Positions 43,618-55,374 of a DNA stretch of 64,000 nucleotides are shown one piece after another. Under the pieces are notes generated by a model. It ran no database searches. It was not told where the DNA came from and saw nothing but the letters and a program-made list of their open reading frames with translations. The DNA is taken from assembly GCA_021292165.1 (NCBI GenBank), contig CM037877.1, positions 162,103,580-162,167,579 of the forward strand. The letters run 5' to 3'. How positions within the stretch are numbered: position 1 is the stretch's first letter; each line of letters opens with the position of its first letter. This DNA comes from Shinisaurus crocodilurus (Eukaryota > Chordata > Lepidosauria > Squamata > Shinisauridae). Position numbers and translations under genes: made by a program.

Positions 43618-44901
43618 AGTGCTGAATACCCATTGGAGAGGAAGGATGATGGGATGCCCAAATTCATTCATCCCACTTCCTAAACATCCTACATTCCACT
43701 ATATTTTTGTGGAATGTGGGCCTGATTAAGGGTGCTAGATGTAGGTTTGGGTTTTTTTGCTACACACAATCCCTGCATGAAAAACACTCTGGGCAGTATC
43801 CAATGCTGCCTGCACACCAGCGGGAATCACCTCTAATGCAACAGGAAGTTAGCAGTTCCTAAAACAACCAGAAATGAACCAAAACACTCATGTCTAAAAT
43901 GTGACAGGTCAGCAGAGCTTGCAGAAGGGAGCCCCGCTGGTCTGCACCATTTCTGAAACAAGCATCTCAGCTCATTTCTGGGGTTGCTTTAGGAAGCACC
44001 AGCTTCCTGTTGTGCCAGTGGTCAGTCCCGCGGGTGCAGGAGAATGAGTGGAGGTGCACAGGCAATGTTGGATACTGCCCTTTGTTCATTTGGAAATGGA
44101 TTAGCTGATCTGCCTTGCCAATCTTTACAAGATTTCCTTCTTACCCATGTTATAATTTCAGTATCAGGAAGGCAGAACAATGAATATGTTATGGTTTTCC
44201 ATACAAAACACTGCCCTAGGAATGCAACACCCATACCATCTATGGATATTACTGGATCGAGGGGAATATTTTCCTTTGCTTTTAAGCTTATGTTTGAGGC
44301 CAGGTAGTTTCCGGTAATTCCTATAAGAAACCTGTACAATCCTGAACCATTAAGATCAGTGGAAGTTATGCCATCAATAGGATGAGGACTGCATTCAAAA
44401 TACCAAATCCTGTACTATGGGCTTCATGTCAGATAAGTCCTAGGCTGAGTCATGTGACCAAAGTTTGAGTAAGCCACAGTTTGAGCCACTGTACAGACTG
44501 TCTATGTGGCCATCTGTAGTCCACAAACAGCTGATTGTTTAGCTATCTGACAAGAGACAAGGTTGATTTTGAGCTCATTATGACATCAGTGGCTTCTTCG
44601 ACACATCTCATCACAGGCACAAAACAAGAATGAAAGTGCCCAATTGCCAGATTTGGTGTGTGTGTGTGTAAAAAGGTATGCAAGCCATGCCTTTTTAGGG
44701 GCCCAATATGGTTGCCCCTATTTAATTGGGAAGACCAACCTGGCCACATCCATCAGCCAGAGAAGGAGCAGCTGCAGGAAACTTCCTTTCCCCTCCCTGC
44801 CAGAAGGGGCACTCGGCTGCAATTGCATGTTACCCTGGAACTGCAGAAGCCAGAGGAAGCAGTGCTCTGGCTTAAGGAACAAGAGCCACCCACCCACTGC
44901 T
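43618..44901. other. Intronic stretch, unexplained
   Basis: No recognised feature. Palindromic phrases around 43830-44040 (AGCAGTTCCTAAAACAACCA and GGTTGCTTTAGGAAGCACC) hint at an old foldback element but were not resolved. Confidence 0.35.
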
Positions 44902-45147
44902 ATTTTTATTTATTTATTTATTATATTTATACCCCGCCTTTTTTCTTGCAAGGAACCCAAGGCAGCTTACATAATCATCCTCCTCTTCCACTCCATTTTA
45001 TCCTCACAACAACCCTGTGAGGTAGGTTAGGCTGAGAGTCAGTGACTGGCCCAAAGTCACCCAGTGAGTTTCATGGCCGAGCGGGGACTAGAACCCGGAT
45101 CTCCTGACTCCCAGTCCAACACTCTAACCACTACGCCACACTGGCTA
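44902..45147 (-). mobile_element. tRNA-derived SINE (minus), well preserved
   Basis: On the minus strand it opens with AGCCAGTGTGGCGTAGTGG, then GGACTGGGAGTCAGGAGATC and GGTTCTAGTCCCCGCTCGGC (B box). CACTGGGTGACTTTGGGCC, CCTAACCTACCTCACAGGG and GTAAGCTGCCTTGGGTTCC follow, then an A/T-rich tail next to a (TTTA)n run. Confidence 0.92.
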
Positions 45148-45369
45148 GAAGATCAGCCTGGCCCGAACTAGATATAAATGCCTGCTTAGAGCTCGCCAGT
45201 TAGTTCTGGTCTTGAAGAACTGGTCTCCCTCCTCTCCCCGTCCCTTCTGTGTCTTTTTTTTGTTTTTGTTTGTAAGCCTGATATAGCAGGGCCTATTTTG
45301 CTCTTTTTTACTGATGAGAGCCACTTTGGAAGACAATAATTTTTTGAAAGTGGGAGGGAATATATAGTA

Positions 45370-45595
45370 CATAAATAATAATTACATTTGTATCTGCAGC
45401 CTTTCTAGAGAAAGTTAAAGGTAGCATACACGGGGATATACATAGGGAGTTCAAGATGGCATACATGGGGATGATCCTGTTTTTTCCTCAAAACAACCCT
45501 GTGAGTTAGGGTAGACTAAAAGATGGTGACTGGTCCAAGGCAACCCGATGAGCGTCATGACTAAGCAGGTATCTGAACCCCTGGTTGAAGTCCAA
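45370..45595 (-). mobile_element. tRNA-derived SINE (minus), highly diverged
   Basis: TCAAAACAACCCTGTGAGTT, GACTGGTCCAAGGCAACCCG and GTATCTGAACCCCTGG preserve the SINE order. The promoter end is decayed. Confidence 0.6.
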
Positions 45596-45911
45596 TGTAC
45601 CACCCCGGCTCTCTTATTTATTGCTGCAGCATCTGCCTCATAGAGAAGATGGAGGTAGTACAACGCTGGCTCTAATTTGGCAACATGGACTGTTCCAAGG
45701 ATGTTTGGTGCCAGGGGTTTTTTGGGAGTGGGGAAGGAAGTTGCCAAGCTTAAAGCAATTTAGATTTGGAAACATTTTCAGCTCATTGCCAAGACACACA
45801 TATTTACTTGTGAACAAAACAAGCACCCTTTTATTAAATGTAAAGACACCACTTGAAAAATTCATAAGATCTGTTTCACACATTAGGAATTCAACCAGAA
45901 AAGTGTATAGT

Positions 45912-45930
45912 AAAAAAAAAAAAAAAAAAA
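45912..45930. repeat. Poly-A tract
   Basis: About nineteen A residues, not linked to a recognised retroposon. Confidence 0.9.
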
Positions 45931-46426
45931 GACAAAAGATTTGTTCTTACAGTTGATAAAAAATTTATACCAAGGCATTCAAGTAAAGTTACTTTCTGTG
46001 TTCTGATTTAATGAATCGTTTGAGCAGTATCTGGCTGGGGTGACACTGATGTAAGGTTCATTGAAGCCTGCGCTAATGCCTACTGGTATAGCCTTCCTTG
46101 GGACAACAAAAGCAGAACAATGTGTCAGACTGAAGCAGGATCAAAGTAAGTGCAGTTCCGGGGATGCTATGAGGTTGGCCTACAACACATTTTGATCTGT
46201 GAATGGCTGGTAAGCACATTCTCTGTCCTATAGACTCCAATGACCCAGCAAGCCCAGAAGAAGGAGAAGCAGAAGCAGCAGTGCGGTAATAAAGAGCCTC
46301 TGAAATAAGATTTTTTGCAATCTTGTCATTCAAGCTTGAAAGCCGGACAAAGATTGCTTGATGGTTTCAACTCCACTAAAAGGCAGATCACGACACATTT
46401 TAAAGCCACCAGTGATTCCTTTTTAT

Positions 46427-47270
46427 TAAGAACATGAGAAGAGCCATGCTAGATCAGACCAAGGGTCCATCTAGTCCAGCATTCTGTTAACACAGTGGCC
46501 AGCCAGCCACAAGCTGGACCTGAGTGCAATAGCACCTTCCCGCCCATGTTCCCCAGCAACTGGAGTACATAGGCATACTGCCTCTGATACCGGAGGAAGC
46601 ATATAGCCAATCAGGACTAGCAGCCACTGATAGCCTTCTTCTCCATGAATTTGTCCAATCCCCTTTTAAAGCTGTTCAAATTGGTGGCCATCACTACGTC
46701 TTGTGGAAGTGAATTCCATAGTTTAATTATGCGCGGTGTGAAGAAGTACTTCCTTTTATCTGTCCTGAATCTCCCACCAATCAGCTTCATGGGATGACCC
46801 CAAGTTCTAGTATTATGAGAGAGGGAGAAAAATATCTCCCTATCCACTTTCTCCACACCATGCATAATTTTGTACACCTCTATCATGTCTCCCCTTACTT
46901 GACGTTTTCCTTAACTAAACAATCCCAGCTGCTGTAACCTTTCTTCATAGGGGAGTTGCTCCAGCCCCTTGATCACTTTAGTTGCCCTTTTCTGCACTTT
47001 TTCCAACTCTACAATGTCATTTTTTAGGTGTGGTGACCATAACTGTACACAGTATTCTAAGTGCGGTCGTACTATAGATTTGAACAAGGGCAGAATGATC
47101 TTGGCAGTTTTATTTTCAATTCCTTTCCTAATTATGCCTAACATGGAGTTTGCCTTTTTCACAGCAGCTGCACACTGGGTCAACATTTTCATTGAGCTGT
47201 CCACCACAACCCCAAGATCTCTTTCTTGGTCAGTCACCGCTAGCTCAGATCCCATCAGATTATTAAAAAG
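46427..47270 (-). mobile_element. CR1 LINE, C-terminal RT region plus 3' UTR
   Basis: On the minus strand two frames read as the CR1 ORF2 C-terminus. The first is SELAVTDQERDLGVVVDSSM, KANSMLGIIRKGI, IVRPHLEYCVQLWSPHL and KVQKRATKVIKGLEQLPYEE (47264-46914). The second, after a small frameshift, has IEVYKIMHGVEKVDRE, GGRFRTDKRKYFF, IIKLWNSLPQDVVMATN and LDKFMEKKAISGC (46886-46617). The 3' UTR includes CTGGACTAGATGGACCCTTG and ends GGCTCTTCTCATGTTCTTAA. It is 5'-truncated just upstream of the MGSEL phrase. It is the best preserved CR1 in the window. Confidence 0.92.
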
Positions 47271-48393
47271 AAAGGAAGAAAAGACAGAACAACCAGTGCA
47301 GATTTTTAAAATACTGTTGACTTTACAAAATATATTTTGATGCTGCAAAATATTTTTCCTGTCATTTCACCTTAAAGGGGATGATCCATGAAAAGAAGCA
47401 CAGAACTGATGTTATGCTCCTCTCCTTCTGCTCTGTCAGGAGGTTTTGCAAATGATTCTTGTAGTTGCAAAACCTCCTGGCCGGGAAGAAAATAGTGCCA
47501 GCAGTCATTGCATGGCCTGTGGAACACAGCATCAGGCTCCCAGGTATGTCTGGGGTTTGCTGGTGCTCAGTTGGGGTGGGGGTGGGGAGTGCAGCATTAC
47601 CAATACTTTTGTAGGTTGCACCACAATGTCTGTTCAGTTATTTGGAGAATAAACTGAGGGAACCAATTTGAAAACTAGGTTCAATTAGGACACTTTTCTA
47701 CAGATGTGGTGTGTGTCCCCCCCCCCCCCCGCCCCGGTCATGTGTGCTAAAAGACTTTAGATTTGGAGTAGCAATGAAATCTCTAATTTAGCAAGGCTGA
47801 ACTAAAGATCAGTCTCACTAGGGTTTAGCTGCAGAATCTGTTTTGAAAGCCACGACTTAGGCCTCTGATATAGGAAGCAAAAGAAGAAAATTGTGATTTG
47901 GAGCATGCACAGAGTACAAAACTATCCCCCCAAATATATGTATGTATGTGATTGGAGTAGAGAATTCAGGCCTTCTCATTTCAGAAATAAAGTGCTGACT
48001 AAAATGCAAGTGGAGAACAGTTATGCAACCAATCAAAATGCCTGTATAAAGCATAAAGAGAATGCATAATTAAAGAGACACAAACATATAAACAAAATGA
48101 GCTTGGATAGTGTTGTGTTGAAAACGTATACAGCCCTGTGGTCGTTCTGCTTTTACAAACAGTAAGTCAACACTTTCACATGAGGCCTTTAAAAAGTTGC
48201 TGTATTTGGAGAGAGGGAGAGGTCCCCCAAAATGCACAGAAAATAATGAAACTGAATATTATACCTTATAATGCAAGTCATAGGATCATTCTAGCCTCCC
48301 CCTCCACCACAAAAAATAAACAAATGGGCACTTAAAATACTTTGGACACAGAAAGTGTGCTCCTTCTTGCCACCCTCCTGATTCTTATGGTCC
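47271..48393. other. Intronic stretch, unexplained
   Basis: No recognised repeat or exon. A poly-C tract lies near 47720-47734. Confidence 0.4.
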
Positions 48394-48556
48394 CAGGGCA
48401 TAGCGTGAGGGGCCATGATACAACCAGCTTGCTGGAGCTAAGCAGTTCTGGGTCTGGTCAGTGCCTGAATGAAGACTACTTGGGCATCCCATGGACACCA
48501 CCTTAAGTTTCATCATGCAAGAAAGGCAAGATATAAATGTACTAAATAAATAAAAT
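48394..48556 (+). mobile_element. 5S rRNA-derived SINE with L2-like tail
   Basis: GGCCATGATACAACCAG, GGAGCTAAGCAG, TGGGTCTGGTCAGTGCCTG and AATGAAGACTACTTGGGCAT follow the order of 5S rRNA from near its 5' end (GGCCATACCA) through the A box, intermediate element and C box. The tail, AAAGGCAAGATATAAATGTA plus AAATA units, resembles L2 and tRNA-SINE 3' ends and not the CR1-like tail of the other two 5S SINEs. It is more diverged from 5S than they are. Confidence 0.7.
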
Positions 48557-49568
48557 ATTACTGTTGTGGATAGATGGGTGGATGGCAAGGCAGCTTACTA
48601 ATAGCCAGGGTACCACGGAGGTCTGTTGACTTTCTCTCTCCACCTCTACCTCCATCTCCAAGCCTATGAAATCAACTAGCCAAATCAAGTTCTACTGGAA
48701 AAATGGTTTCCTAATGACTAGTTCCTGTCCGTGGCAACCTCCCATCAGTCCACAGGAAGGAAGAGCCCCAGAGAAGTGATATGATATGCAAACCAGGGTG
48801 CACCATGGGCACAACCAGTGTCAAATTAAATGCTCTTTTGTTCCCACTGAGCAGCTTAACATATTCACAAGTCCAAACTGCTGTGAAAATGTCCATGAGG
48901 ACTGGTCACTTGCCCCCTGATCGCTTTAAGAGTCAGGCACATAATTTTCTCAGACGGATTGCAGAGCTGAAAAGCAGCGTATTTGAGGACTTAGCCACTC
49001 AGCTGGGAAGGAGCCTGGCTATTTTGCCAATGGGGTGGGGTGGGGCCCTTTCCAGTCCCACACAGTATCCGAGGGCTAGATCAGGCCTGTACAACCTGTG
49101 ACACACCTAGCGAACACAGGATGCTAGCAACCTAAGGCAGTGCAAGAGGGAGGTGTGTCTTGGACTACAGAACTGGGGTTCGGATGCTAAGTATCTGGCA
49201 GGTCCCAATTCATAGCTGTGTTTGTGTTTAGCTTGGTTGGCTGGTTGGTTGGTTGCAAGTTGTGCAGGCCAAGGCTACCATCACCAGTTATGGCCTCAAG
49301 GTGCTTTCCACAGGGGTCAGGTCTCACGGGAATGGCAGGGTATTCCAGATGCCAGTGGCACTGACAGTCATGCCCTTTCTCACTGTGCAACTCCCCCCTG
49401 CGACAGCCTTTTCTTGCTCTTTCTTCAAGTCTTGCTACCTCTGCCACTGTTGACAAGAGAAATCCAACAAAGCTGGCCAAATTAGTAAGTGAAGTAAGAA
49501 TATTCCTATTTTATGTAACAGACTGACCACTCAACAATACTGTAGACTCTTTAGTGCAATTACAATGT
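48557..49568. other. Intronic stretch, unexplained
   Basis: No named repeat or splice-supported coding exon. Open frames around 48781-49101 and 49187-49485 overlap on opposite strands and show no family resemblance. Confidence 0.4.
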
Positions 49569-49576
49569 CTCTAATT

Positions 49577-49873
49577 CAGATGTGAGGAACCTCTTTTAGT
49601 CTGAGGGCTGAATGCAATTTCAGAGAAGCTCTCGGGAGCCACATTCAAGTGCTGGGCAGGTCCGGGAGCAGGGCCACAGGCAAAAGGCCCAAAATATGAA
49701 AAATAGCAGCATATTTTAGCTTAAAGCTGGGAAACCACCAAATGATTGGTGGTTGGGGATTAAGGGGTGGGGCCAGGGGAAGGGGAAGGGGTCATCTGGG
49801 GAACCCCCAGAGGCCAGATTGGGGTCCCAGGAGGGCCGGATTTGGCCCCCGATCCTGAGGTTCCCCACCCCTG
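49577..49873 (+). mobile_element. hAT-type element, family D
   Basis: A perfect 8-bp target duplication, CTCTAATT, lies at 49569-49576 and 49874-49881. Termini are CAGATGTGAGGAACCTC and GAGGTTCCCCACCCCTG. It lacks the AACTAAGCCTTAGGAG block, so it has an internal deletion relative to 5282-5666. Its right end is 54 bp from the RPAP2 exon at 49935. Confidence 0.9.
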
Positions 49874-49934
49874 CTCTAATTCTAAACAGCTTAATAAAAG
49901 ACCGGAAAGAAATGAATCCCATCAGAGTACTTAC

Positions 49935-50003
49935 ACAGACAACAACACAACAGCGATTAGGGTCCATACTGGAGATTTGTGAATAATATTTGTATTTGAT
50001 AAC
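49935..50003 (-). CDS. RPAP2: RPAP2, penultimate coding exon
   Basis: On the minus strand a TTTTTTCAG acceptor (AG at 50005-50004) opens a 69-bp exon. It ends at a consensus donor GTAAGTAC (49934-49927). The first base completes an Arg codon started in the previous exon. The translation includes NTNIIHKSPVWTLIAVVLLS, which parallels [20 protein letters not shown] in human RPAP2, so the exon lies near residues 520-545 of the protein. The exon leaves phase 2 (GT), completed 28 kb away. A hAT element lies just downstream of the donor, within 60 bp, without disturbing it. Confidence 0.92.
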
Positions 50004-50823
50004 CTGAAAAAACAAACAAACAGCAAAGCCAACATTAACAGTTGCAGTTATTTCTGAAGCACTTAGAGCAGAATGGATCAAGTTTGCTCACATAGTAAAA
50101 CCAAGGGGGCAACAGTAACAGTCTACCTTTTAATGTCTCCTGTCTTGATGCACCATGGGCTTGCTCACATCAGCCCATAAAAATATATGTACAGAGATAA
50201 AATCCTGTAAGTAATACTTCCATGCCCACCCCTGCTGTAGTCAAAAGGGATACCCAAAAATCCTGCAAGTCACACAGGACACCCCACCCCCCACAGATGT
50301 CTTAATGCTGGACACAAACCTACTGGATCGGTATTAATCAAATAAAAACCACAAGTCTCCTCTGTGGAGTCACACCTATGCCTGAAGATATGAAAACGTA
50401 AGGAGAGCATAATAATACCATGTGTCTATTTCCAGTTTCCAAACATAATTAAATTACCAGGCATTTGTAATTACACTGCATAACCCATGCTTTTCTAGGT
50501 ATAACAGAAGAGCAAGAAGAACAATTTAACAAAACAAAGGAAACAGCAATACTCCTTGCAATTTCATTTGATAGTAATTTTAATTATCAACCATATCTTT
50601 TCTTTCTTCCCCCATGACTCTTCCACTCCGTTTTGAAAAATATTTGAAAAACGAACTCCTACTATGGCACTAATTTACTTGGAAAAGGTGGAATCAATAA
50701 TGAAATGTATTATTTTTATAAAGCATATAAAAAATTAACATTAGCCCCTGATGCTTATCACCAATTATGAGATCTTTGCTTCTCATTCCTGGCCGAGTTA
50801 CGAAACAAATTGTATAACATTCA

Positions 50824-50905
50824 TTAAGGCTATAATCCTACGTGCATTTACCAGGAAGCAAGTGCCACTGGACTCAGCAAAATTTACTTCCAAGTGTGCA
50901 TCTTC
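50824..50905. mobile_element. Family B MITE, decayed
   Basis: GGCTATAATCCTACGTGCAT, ACCAGGAAGCAAGTGCCACTG and ACTTCCAAGTGTGCATC keep the left arm and centre. Confidence 0.55.
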
Positions 50906-52266
50906 AGAAGGGGGTCTCTAAGAGAACAGAGAGTGTGTGGAAGTAGCAGGGAAAGACCCACTCCATGTACAATAAACATAGTCAGTACTTGCTAAACCAT
51001 TATATTTCCTGGCTTTGCGAATAAGAGCCAAAACAAAGGCTGAAGGTCTAGACTCGATACTGATGACAGCGGTAAACACTTATGAAGAAATGCCTGACAG
51101 AATCATCCTGACAGGCAATTCATATGTAACCTTCCAGTTAATCTGCTTTCATGAGACGCAATGGAAGAGACAGGTCCAAAATCACTGGGGAGAACTCTGT
51201 CAAACAGCAGAGAAAAGTAGCTTTGTTTCCATGCCCCTACAAGGAGCCATTATTGATCACAGCTCGAGAAGGCATCATTCTCGTACACAAACCGAGAGAT
51301 GCAGTTATTTGTGTCAATTAACTCTCATTCAATGTCAGTATTGATTGGCAAGGTCTCAACACTAGTTGTTGCCATCAATATGCTGCTTACAGCAGAGGTA
51401 GTCAGAAGACACCAATAATCCACTCCATGGAACAAGAGAGAGCAGGCAATGCGCTGCCACGCTGTTGCTCATTGGGAGGAGCAGCCAGGACCCAACAGTC
51501 GGAAACCTTTGGCTACAACGCCGGTCCCACAGCTAGCTTATCACCTGCACAATGGTCTCGAAGAAGCCATCTCAGACCGAAGCAAGCAACCTACAGGTGT
51601 GATGCCTTGAATAATAAGGAGCAGAGAAAGGGCAGTCACTTTCAAAAACAAGCTGTGTGTCAACGCCAAGGCCTCAGAAAAGGGAGCAAAGCTTTCAGAA
51701 AACAGTCAGGAGCATGTCCCATGCAGAAATGGTTCACTGGTTCTATGTCTTGTCTGCAGATAACACATACTACTGCACTCTCTTTCCCTCGCCAAAACAC
51801 AAGTTAACAGGGTGGAAAAAGATCTCACCCTTCTCTTAAAATTCAATTTTGTTCGTATTTTGTATAGTATTTGCTGTGGGGCGAAAAGCATGCAACCCTC
51901 CCTCCCCTGCCAAGCATTTGGTTGCATGTGGGAAGCTTGCAAAGGTCTCCATGCTGTTTCCATCGTTGGGGGCAATGGCCATGTGAGTTAACAAGAGCAC
52001 CCCTTCGGTTTGCACCACCCAGCTGGTTGAATTAATGCAAATCAAGTAGTAAGGGAAGGAATAAATGGGGTTGAGGAAGTTATTCCAACTATATGTAGGA
52101 ACTGTATACAGAAAACCATTATTGTTTGCATACAGAAGGTCCAGGTGCAACAGAGAAACAAGGCTGATTCTCTTGATAAAAAGCAAAAAATGAAAGGTTT
52201 GAGGCACACATAAAGGCTAAGCAGTCACTTGTTTTTAAAAGTACCTCCTGGTTGCTCCTTATACAT

Positions 52267-52614
52267 CAGGAGTGGGCAACGTGTGGGGGTTGGGGGACTG
52301 CATTGTGCCCTGGAACCCACAGGGCTGCACCACCACCTCCACCAAAATTTGCTGCTCTGGTGGCGATGGCAGCAAGAACAGTGGCAATTTTGCAAGGAGC
52401 ATGCACCTTGTTCGCAAGCAGAATCATACTCCTGGGAGGCTTCTGGGAGAACGGTTCTGCTTGCAAACAAGGCGCACACTCCCAGCATGCCTTGTGTGCT
52501 CTTAAAAAAAAAATCTTTTTGCCACCGCCGCAGCTATTTCAGCAGCAACACAGCCCCCACCAAACTGACCATGGGAGGCTGCATGCAGACCGCAAGCCAC
52601 TTTTTGCCCACCCG
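52267..52614. mobile_element. hAT-type non-autonomous element, separate family
   Basis: Termini CAGGAGTGGGCAACGTG and CTTTTTGCCCACCCG are inverted. The flanks TTATACAT (52259-52266) and TTCTACAT (52615-52622) form an 8-bp duplication with one mismatch. The 348-bp interior has internal inverted repetition (GAGCATGCACCTTGTTCGCA / TGCTTGCAAACAAGGCGCAC) and no transposase. Overlapping open frames here are not genes. Confidence 0.85.
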
Positions 52615-52689
52615 TTCTACATCCTGTCACGTAGGAATGTTGAAGAGGGAAAACAGCCTGGGGAGTCAATATTTCCCATCATTGTCCCT

Positions 52690-52942
52690 GCAAAGCCTTA
52701 AACAGGGGGTCAAAATACCAGCAAATTTTATCTCAAAGCTCTTACTGCCAGTAACTAAGTCTTAGGAGAGGCAGTTCAACCTTTTAGAATTTGGGAAAAA
52801 CTGCACCAAAGCTGGGAAACCAGCAAACGATAGATGGTTGGGGGAGAGGGGGTGGGGCTAGGGAAGGAGGCATGGCCTTCTGGGGAATTTCGGAGGGCCA
52901 TTTGCCCCCCCCCCGGGCTGAGGTTCTGCGCCCTTAATCTAA
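52690..52942 (+). mobile_element. hAT-type element, family D, left-truncated
   Basis: AAAATACCAGCAAATTTTAT, AGTAACTAAGTCTTAGGAGA and GCTGGGAAACCAGCAAACG follow the family D order, ending in a decayed GGGCTGAGGTTCTGCGCCC. The left half is missing. Confidence 0.75.
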
Positions 52943-53019
52943 GACCTGAGGAGTGGGTATTTTCTATCATCATCCCACCAGAGCCTTTATAAGTCACCAC
53001 AGCCTTTTAAAGATTCTTA

Positions 53020-53128
53020 TTATGTGTTATGCATTCATTCTCATTTATTGTCAACCACCTTGGGGCCTGTTGTCAGGCAGACAGGTGGGATAGAAATATT
53101 TTAAATAAATAAATAAATAAATAAATCA
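53020..53128 (+). mobile_element. L2-type 3' tail
   Basis: TGTCAACCACCTTGGGGCC, AGACAGGTGGGATAGAAATA and AAATA units. A second T-rich tail-like block, ending ATTGTTATACACCCCCTTGG and GAGGTATATAAATATTAAC, lies at about 53270-53445. Confidence 0.65.
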
Positions 53129-54899
53129 AAACATGGCCTAAAGCAAAACTAGTTGTTAGCAAAGGAAGAAGATTAGACCTCCCACTCCCGCAACCACCTG
53201 TGGACAGATGTGCAGATTCACTATCAAATGTAACAGACAGACAGCAATTGGGAAAATAAAATAATGAACAATTCATATGATTTTGGTCTTTTATAATTGT
53301 GCCTAGTTCTTTTAATCTTGTTTCATTGTTGTTTTAATGTTTTAAATATGGTTTTATTGCTTTTAGGTATTATTGTTTTTATTTGAATTGTTATACACCC
53401 CCTTGGTGACATTTGTGGAGAAGAGGTATATAAATATTAACAACAACAACAAAAAGGAAATTCAAGTTGGTAAAATCTTGAGGCCAAAATTCCAAAGCAC
53501 CATTTCTTAAACCTTTGATACTTGGGGCAAAGAGTTGCTGTTTTTCTTGGTGAAAACTGGAGGCACACTTCACTCTTACACTCAAAAGCATAACCGACTT
53601 TATATTTAAGAAGCTGGTCTCATCATTTGCAATGATAAATGTATAAACAGGTTAGGTCAGTCTAGTAGACAGTTCAGAAGGGAATTAAGTGGCATCTCTA
53701 CAATATTAAAAAAACAACAACAAACAAACAAACCCTGCCCCCCAAGTCTACTCTTTGTAAGAAACGACATATATATTTTATAACACTGGCTGGAAGGTAA
53801 TTCCAACAAAAGTTTTTAAAGAAAAGCTCTTGTCTGTTCCAACATACAAAACACATGGTCACGATGTGGGGAAAATTGGAAAACGAAAGGACAGGAAAAG
53901 GTAAAAATGCATGTGGAGAGCTGAAGATTAGCTATTCCAAGAGCCAAAATTACAGCGGCTGATTTCTGCGCCCCAGCAGCCCACTAGCAAAACCAGTCGC
54001 CAACCAAAAAGATCTAAAGCTATACACTTTTCCTTTCTCTGGACCAGGCAAATTCAGAATCCCAAATTATCAGGCTTGAAGAAATAGTGAAGAGCAACAA
54101 CAAAAATCAGACTTGTCAACTTCTTTAGTTAGCCTGGATTTCTACGTAACCTCCCCACCGCCACCCCCTAACTACACTCTTCCAACAAAATGCTCCAGAC
54201 GACTCTGGAGATTATTTGACATCTCAGTTTTCGTAACAAAAGCTTACAGGCACTGAGGGACTTTGCTTTGGAAGAACTATAACTGTTCTAAAATGTCTCC
54301 AGAGAACTCTTTAGTGTATTTCCCAGCAGTGGTGATTGAATAAAATGGTGCACAGAAGAGGATGAACTGCAAATGTTCCTTTAAAAACCAATGGAGCTGA
54401 AAATTGCTCTTGCCGAGTTCACCACATGCTTTTTTCTCGTTGTTGTCCTTTTTTTTTTTTTTTAACTGAACTCCCTCACATAATAACCGTGTTTTCTCTC
54501 ACGGAACAGGGCTTTTCTCAAATTTAGTGTGAAGTGTCTTCCAGCCCATGCACACACGAAGAAACACTTATCCTATCTGAGGCAATGGATGGCTTTTAAT
54601 TCTGCTTTACTCACTGGTCCACTGCCCTTTTAGCTATTTAGTCAGGTGTCATTAAGGCTTCCAATCTGACAAGTGCTTACAGTTTTAACTTTACTCATGA
54701 ATCATCTTCATGAAGACTATTACTGTACATGAAATGACCAAGATACTCATAAGCACAGGTTTGGAAACCTTTATCGCCACAATGCTCTGATGAGGAGGTG
54801 ACCGAGCACAATGAATTTTGGGGGAAATGCCTGAGTTGTTAATGTGCCCTTCAGGAGAGATAAAACTATACAGCATCTCTTCTGTATAAGACTATAGGG

Positions 54900-55080
54900 C
54901 AGAGATAAGGAACCTTTTTCAGCCTGAGGATGAATTCAATTTCAGGAAAGCTGGGGGGGGGAGCATTCCAGTGGTGGGCAGGGCCATAGGGAAAGGGGTG
55001 GGGCCAAAAATACAAGCGATACCAGCATATTGTAGCTTAAAGCTCTTTCAGCCAGTAAGTAAGCCTTAGAAGAGCCTAAA
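54900..55080 (+). mobile_element. hAT-type element, family D, left half only
   Basis: The left end CAGAGATAAGGAACC through CATTCCAGTGGTGGGCAGGG, GGGGTGGGGCCAAAAATACA and AGTAAGTAAGCCTTAGAAGAG follow family D. The element then stops at about 55080, and unrelated sequence containing the ORF at 55137-55366 follows. No right terminus or matching target duplication was found. Confidence 0.7.
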
Positions 55081-55136
55081 TTAAATGAAGACTTCTAAAA
55101 GCAGCTAACTTAGAATGCTCCATACTGGTTTACATA

Positions 55137-55366
55137 CGTCCATTTTGGATCACCTTTTCCAAAAGTTCAAAGTGTGAAGGCAATGACCCCATGGAGATTG
55201 GGATTCCATTTCTAGAGACTCCCAAGTCCTCCTTAGCACACTGTTGCGCAGCCCAGATCTTCTGTGACATCAAAGCAGCCAAGCCAATGGTATCAAGAGA
55301 CGTGGGGCCGGCAGAGAGGTCACAGGCTGAGGAGGAGACTATGAGAGTGAAGATGTCAGAAGACAC
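55137..55366 (-). other. Exon-like open segment of unknown origin, RPAP2 strand
   Basis: On the minus strand an open frame runs from near 55366 to 55130. It has non-repetitive, protein-like composition, with the phrases GPTSLDTIGLAALMSQKIWA, KEDLGVSRNGIPISMGSLPS and HFELLEKVIQNGR. A pyrimidine-rich stretch ending ...CTCTCATAG lies upstream at about 55350-55340. A donor-like GTATGTAAA follows AATGGAC at 55137, so an exon of about 200 bp is possible. I do not recognise the sequence. It has no counterpart in the RPAP2 protein I remember. It could be an alternative exon, a fragment of another gene carried by a transposon, or a pseudogene. Confidence 0.3.
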
Positions 55367-55374
55367 AGGGCGTA

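Larger units (their letters stand above)
21685..49934 (-). other. RPAP2: RPAP2 last intron, about 28 kb
   Basis: The donor is GTAAGTAC at 49934-49927 and the acceptor TTTCAG at 21690-21685, both in phase 2. The intron is filled with a 4-kb L1, CR1 and L2 fragments, SINEs and MITEs listed separately. Both intron-exon joins are supported by protein similarity on each side, so the length is genuine in this assembly. Confidence 0.85.

Noticed and set aside
51015..51839. Consecutive plus-strand frames in the 7-kb intron
   Set aside because: No splice-bounded similarity to any protein I recognise, and composition is like the surrounding intron.
52229..52765. 178-residue plus-strand frame
   Set aside because: It spans a hAT element with defined ends and target duplication, and overlapping frames occur on both strands.
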